64,000 bases of DNA from Euglena gracilis (lineage: Eukaryota; Euglenida; Euglenophyceae; Euglenales), in NCBI GenBank assembly GCA_039621445.1, contig CP154955.1, positions 38,294,944 through 38,358,943 of the forward strand, in the 5' to 3' direction. The notes below the pieces were generated by a model. The model did no database searches, was not told the origin of the DNA, and saw only the letters and a list, made by a program, of their open reading frames with translations. Below, in pieces: positions 56,749 through 64,000 of the stretch. The stretch's first letter is position 1. The number at the start of each line of letters is the position of its first letter. A program made the position numbers and the translations under genes.

Positions 56749-58108
56749 TCACACACCCACCCACCCACCCACCCACCCACACTCTCTCTCATACACACGA
56801 CATGCAAAGGGAGATGCTCCGCATCGCCATTATGGAACACCAGAATTGCGGCTGAATGAAACCAGGGAACATGTATTTTTGTCGTAAAAGGTTGTTCCTA
56901 CAGGGATTCCGACAATTGTGCACTTGTGCTGACAACCCTTGATTCTGGTTCACAATTGTTCGTGATCATTTGCGATTATTCGTGGCTATGTGAGTACAAA
57001 AAATGTTTCTTGCACACACACAAAAATGCACATTTACAATTTTGCAACCTGGATTGATTTTGCAGAGTTTCAAGAATTTCACAAAACGAAAAAAAAATCA
57101 TTTTCGAAAGGATCTTGAGTGTGCCTGATGAAATTCAATTCTTCTTGGCATTCTTACATGAGAGAGGGTGACAAAGGGCAAGGAGGAGGGCAATTTCCTG
57201 CCCACGTTTGTTCTCCCTTAAAAGAAACTTAATACTTGACAGAAGATACGCTGAACATGTTCATAATTACGAAGAATCTCATTCATAATTATTTGCAGTC
57301 GTTGCTTGGGGTCATTCAGGGGTTCCGTGATTATTTGCGGTTGTTCATGGTTTTGGAGATTCCCAAATTCGCACTGGATAGTGCCCCCATCCCCCCCCCC
57401 CCCGGGAAAAAGGCCGATTGCTATGTGGCACCTCGGCGGTGGGTGGATTGGGTTTGAGGCACAGTATAGGGAGGGAGAGAGGGCCGCGGTTGGGGCTCAG
57501 GGGCAGGGGAGGGCGTTGCTGGGTTGCAGGACTTGCGCCATCGCTCGCAACAGGGGCCCCGTGGGGCCGGCGACCGCGGGGGGCAGTTGCCGGTCGGCCT
57601 CCGCCAAAATGCGGTCCTGCAGAGGGGCGGGGGCAGGGCTGTATGGGCAGCCCAGTCATGACTCATGGCAGGGGTGGTGCCCGCACGGGAGGCGTTCTGC
57701 ACCAAACACGTTTCGACGGCGACGAATCCATGAAATGGGATTGAAATCCGGCAGGAATTTTTTTGTGCTGAGGAGGGAAAATGAAGGCAACAGAGCACTG
57801 AGATTGAGGATTTGCGACATTGGTACCCAAGAACACTTGTATTTTTGTTCAAGTCAACGGCACTCTGTCGTCAACATTCTTTGGTTCTATCTGGTTCCGC
57901 AATTCCAGAAATTATTCTGGGAGTAACTTGGTACCAGGGAAGTGCAGACAATTCTGAGAAACAAATTTTCAAATATTCCTGAACGGTTTAATACTTGAGG
58001 ATTCACAATCAACTCGGTGAGTCTGCACAGAAACACCATATTTTCTGAGCATCGAGCTACCTCCCCTCCCCTTGTCCAACAATTACTAATGTTCGTCGCC
58101 GACCAAAG
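56749..58108. other. No supported gene
   Basis: Begins with a short (CCCA)n tract (56754-56781). ORFs at 57306-57926 and 57421-57852 overlap on opposite strands in a GC-rich patch and neither shows a domain. Confidence 0.4.
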
Positions 58109-58386
58109 GGGATGCCTAAAAAGCGGTGCGGCACCGCTGGGGCACCGCTTGACACCGCTTGACGACAAACTTTGCTTTTTTAGGGGAGGTCATTGCAATA
58201 TTTTCTTGATGGTGTGCACGTTGGCGTACGTTCCCATTTTTTAAGGGTGATTGATCGAGTGGATCAAATAATTTTGTCAGACGTGACTTCACATGTTTCC
58301 CACAAAGGAAACACCTGGCCAAAGGTTCCCGGCCAAGCGGTGTCAAGCGGTGCCCCGGCGGTGCCGCACCGCTTTTTAGGCATCCC
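58109..58386. mobile_element. MITE with 53-bp terminal inverted repeats
   Basis: GGGATGCCTAAAAAGCGGTG… and its inverse at the right end match over about 53 bp with one mismatch. CAAAG flanks both sides (58104-58108 and 58387-58391), a 5-bp duplication, or AAA if the ends are GGGG/CCCC. The interior of about 170 bp is non-coding. Confidence 0.85.
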
Positions 58387-58391
58387 CAAAG

Positions 58392-59328
58392 GGTTGTTCA
58401 TTGACAAGGTGGGGAGGGGGCCCCAGGTCAGCAAAAAAATTGGTCACAGATTGGGAGGTATATGGCCAGCTGTTTCTGGCCATTTCTTTTTTGGCACAAT
58501 GCCAAAAAAAAGCCAATAACCCCTCCAATGGTTACCACAAAAAATGACTAAAATTGATGCACGTGTGCAAAGATTGTGACAAACTGCCAGACAAACAGCC
58601 AGAAGTTGTCACCACTTCCTCCCCACCCCCAGGCGCTTTGCCCCCCACCTTACCTGTAAACTTTGCCCCCCAAATGCGGGCCTTTGGCCTTAACTTGTGA
58701 CCTTGGGCCCCATTTGTTGGCTTTTTGGCTTATTTTGCACTTGGCCCACCGAAATTCTTTTCTTGTGAACTTGGACCCCTAAGGTTGGCCCCCTAGCCTG
58801 ACTTTCAATTGCGACCCGGGTCAAGCGCCGGGGGGGCTGGGGAGGTAATTGCTGGCCAAAAAAATGACACAAAGTGGTCCCAAAAAAAGGCCAAGTGGCT
58901 GAAAGTGGCCAACAAAAGTTTCCAGCTATATTATGTGGTCACCGCAACAAAGTTACAAAAAAAAAGATTTTTTCCCCGAACATGAAAACTCGATAAAAAG
59001 CTAAAAATGCAATTGTGCAAAATTAACTCGCAATAATTCTCACAGCTATTCCATCAGCTATTAAACCAGCACTGCATATATAAAAAGATCGCATATGGCT
59101 GGGGAGTGGTCATTGGAAAAGCCTGGTTGTTGGACAAGGGGGCGCTCAATAATATAGAGTTTTCTTCGTCGCGGGAATTGCTCGTTCCTCGGGCTTGTCT
59201 GACAGCACTGGACAGGGAGTTGCAAGAGGAAGTTAAGCACAGCGTAGTCAATGGCCAGGGGGGAGACACCACGTTGAGCCCGCGGCTGGGCTGCATGGTG
59301 ATGCAACCCCACATCATTCACAACGGGT
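58392..59328. other. No supported gene
   Basis: TTTGGCC-rich non-coding DNA. The segment near 59075-59145 (GCATATAAAAAGATCGCAT, then GGTCATTGG…GACAAGGGGG) resembles 53263-53338, an unnamed dispersed repeat. Confidence 0.4.
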
Positions 59329-62289
<2,961 letters not shown>

Positions 62290-63036
62290 CCACCACCCAC
62301 GACCGCCCCCACCGAGCAGCTGGGCGGGGTCATCATGGGCCGCCTGGAGTTCGCCCGGATGGCCTGCAGCCACATGGGGGATTTCAAGCAGTCAGTGGCC
62401 AACGTCTTCCGCAACGCCATCTGGCGGGGGTACTCTCGCCGCCTGGTGCAGTCGGTGTGGAGCCGCTTCCTCTTCCAGCGCTGGCATGCCACCGACATCC
62501 GCGTCCGTGAGCTCCGCACCTGGTTTTCCAAGGTGTGGAAGTGGCTCCACTCCAGCCCCCACCGCGCTCCCCCAGCCCCATGGGCCACAGCCCTCCCCCT
62601 CGATGAGGCCCATGCCCCCTCCCAGGCCGACTTTCTCTCCGTCTTCGGCCACCCCGCACCCCTCCCCGGGGGCATCGACGACTTGCTGGCCGAGATGACG
62701 CCGCCCCCTTCCCCCTCCGCCTCCCAGCCCTCCGACGTGGACGTGATGATCATCGACCGGGAGGCCCACGTGCGCCACGGCAAGCAGCAGGAGCGTCCCA
62801 AGAGGAGCGTCCCGATCCGTCCACTGGCCAGGGCTCAGAGAGGGGGACGCCCCAGAGGTGAGGTGCGCCCAATTCGTGAGCAGCAAGGGCAAGGACCCGG
62901 GGGTGATGCCGCCAAGGATCCCGCCCCCGGCGAGCCCGGGCGAGCCTCTACCAATCAGTCAAGAGGAGGGGGACGCCCCAAACAGCCGCAGCACCAGGCC
63001 GGCCCACACCGGGGCGGGGTTTACGTCGGGCTGTGA
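62290..63036 (+). CDS. RT C-terminus continuing in frame after TAG
   Basis: The same frame continues from the TAG at 62287-62289 for 248 codons to TGA. The first part (LGGVIMGRLEFARMACSHMG, then RRLVQSVWSRFLFQRW) is helical and fits the RT thumb that should follow the palm. The rest is Pro/Arg/Gly-rich with a KRSVPIR patch. The TAG therefore cuts the enzyme just after the catalytic Asp pair. It is a nonsense mutation, a readthrough site, or a sense codon here. Confidence 0.7.
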   Translation, partial: PPPTTAPTEQLGGVIMGRLEFARMACSHMGDFKQSVANVFRNAIWRGYSRRLVQSVWSRFLFQRWHATDIRVRELRTWFSKVWKWLHSSPHRAPPAPWATALPLDEAHAPSQADFLSVFGHPAPLPGGIDDLLAEMTPPPSPSASQPSDVDVMIIDREAHVRHGKQQERPKRSVPIRPLARAQRGGRPRGEVRPIREQQGQGPGGDAAKDPAPGEPGRASTNQSRGGGRPKQPQHQAGPHRGGVYVGL

Positions 63037-64000
63037 ACTGGGGGTGACGCCGCCAAGGATCTCAGCCCCAGGGAGCCCGGGCGGGTCCGTGATCGTGCTG
63101 CCAGGACCGGCCTCAGAGCCGAGGGGGGACGCCCCAAGCGACAGGCTGGCCCACACCGGAGCGGGGTTTACGCTGGGCGGTGAACCGGGGGTGACGCCGC
63201 CAAGGATCTCGCCCCCGGGGAGCCCGGGCGGGCCTGAGAGTTGCCAGCCCACGGCCATGGAGACAGAGACGGACGCCCTCGAGGGGGTTGCAGCGCAGCC
63301 AAGCACCGCCTCCCAATCCCCCAGCGCCCCAACGGCCCCCACAGCCTCCCAAGGCCCCCCTCTCTCCAACCCGGACTCCGCCTCCCCAACCCCATGCCTC
63401 CCCCCACCCACCCGTGAGGTCCTCCAGGAGCGGGTCGTCATCGTCGAGAGGCAGGTCCCCGTTCCCGTGCGGGAGCCTGTCTTCGTGGATCGGGTCATCG
63501 AGCGGGTCGTCCCGGTCCCCGTGCAAGTCCCCGTGGAGGTCCGGGTCCCCATGCCCGTCCCCGTCCCCGTGGAGGTCCGGGTCCCCATCCCCATCTACCT
63601 CCCTCCCTCCGCGCCACAAGCCCCCTCCATCGTGCAGAATGTGCATCTCAACACACTCACCATCGGCCCCTCCTCCTCCTCGTCTTCCTTGGCCCTCCTC
63701 CAAGGTCTCCCCATTCCCGCCATCGAGGCCCCCAACCGCCTCCTCCTCACCGCTCCCCCGCCGCCACCCAGCGACACCACCGACGACGACACCTCTTCCC
63801 AAGGCCCCACGAAGAAGAGGAAGTTCACTTCGTTGAGTGAGTGGCCTGCCGAGTGGCGAGCCAAGTACGAAGAGTGGAAGGCGGTGCTGAAGGACCCACG
63901 ACAAGCAGGACGAGGACAAGCCATGTACGAATCATGGGACCCGGACCTGCAGAATCAGGTCTGGGCCTCGTGCTGCCCCCAACGGCGAGCATCATCCAAA
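62906..64000 (+). CDS. Proline-rich repeat ORF, partial at window end
   Basis: Frame 2 is open from 62750 to the last base with no stop; the first good ATG is 62906 and the next 63257. It overlaps the end of the Penelope-like ORF in another frame. Residues 1-115 contain two and a half repeats of 47-49 residues (GVTPPRISPPGSPGG…GDAP…LAHTGAGFT). A Val/Pro stretch follows (PVPVQVPVEVRVPMPVPV), then a Ser/Leu-rich segment, a basic KKRK patch, and SEWPAEWRAKYEEWKAVL. Repeat spacings of 141 and 147 bp are multiples of three, which supports translation in some frame. Function unknown; it may be ORF1 of an adjoining element copy. Confidence 0.6.
   Translation, partial: MPPRIPPPASPGEPLPISQEEGDAPNSRSTRPAHTGAGFTSGCELGVTPPRISAPGSPGGSVIVLPGPASEPRGDAPSDRLAHTGAGFTLGGEPGVTPPRISPPGSPGGPESCQPTAMETETDALEGVAAQPSTASQSPSAPTAPTASQGPPLSNPDSASPTPCLPPPTREVLQERVVIVERQVPVPVREPVFVDRVIERVVPVPVQVPVEVRVPMPVPVPVEVRVPIPIYLPPSAPQAPSIVQNVHLNTLTIGPSSSSSSLALLQGLPIPAIEAPNRLLLTAPPPPPSDTTDDDTSSQGPTKKRKFTSLSEWPAEWRAKYEEWKAVLKDPRQAGRGQAMYESWDPDLQNQVWASCCPQRRASSK

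Overview
This window looks like a repeat-choked nuclear segment from a eukaryote, most likely an alga or other protist. The evidence is nested retroelements, MITEs with target-site duplications, tRNA-derived SINEs, long microsatellites and an almost complete absence of ordinary host genes. One hairpin carries plant/algal-type CCCTAAA/TTTAGGG units. The Penelope-like element at the right end has an N-terminal GIY-YIG nuclease and a CxC linker, an arrangement known as Naiad/Chlamys; its apparent lack of a CCHH motif points to Chlamys, a group described from green algae, spike mosses and slime molds. I cannot name the species.

Layout. (1) 1-10236 and 29993-40740 are two copies of a repeat longer than 10 kb in the same orientation. 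They are nearly identical by eye and carry matching SINEs, MITE-like inserts and decayed ORFs. (2) 10237-14602 holds a decayed plus-strand retroelement: coiled-coil Gag, Gag capsid-like piece, CCHC-like knuckle, and two methyltransferase-like pieces. (3) 14610-15504 and 29637-30539 are parts of one minus-strand coiled-coil/Pro-rich gene relic. It is split by (4) a 14.1-kb LTR retrotransposon (15505-29631) with two 317-bp LTRs that look identical, 5-bp target duplication ACCCT, tRNA-iMet-like primer site and polypurine tract. It encodes a coiled-coil Gag with two CCHC knuckles, a protease, a frameshifted integrase remnant, and a huge unrecognised ORF of about 1840 residues. I found no reverse transcriptase in it. 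(5) 40741-59300 is mostly non-coding: hAT-type MITEs with 8-bp duplications, inverted-repeat elements, palindromic GGCCGCGGCC repeats, tandem repeats and microsatellites. (6) 59329-63036 is a Penelope-like retroelement ORF with intact nuclease and RT motifs, one in-frame TAG, and a (CA)n(GA)n tract at its 5' side. A second proline-rich ORF with 47-49-residue repeats overlaps its end and runs off the window.

How it fits together: nearly every coding region is mobile-element cargo. The LTR element is the youngest insertion that can be dated by structure (identical LTRs, clean target duplication), although its pol looks broken, so it was probably mobilised in trans. In-frame TAG/TAA codons recur in several otherwise continuous frames. 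That may mean decay, readthrough or stop-codon reassignment, and the evidence is mixed.
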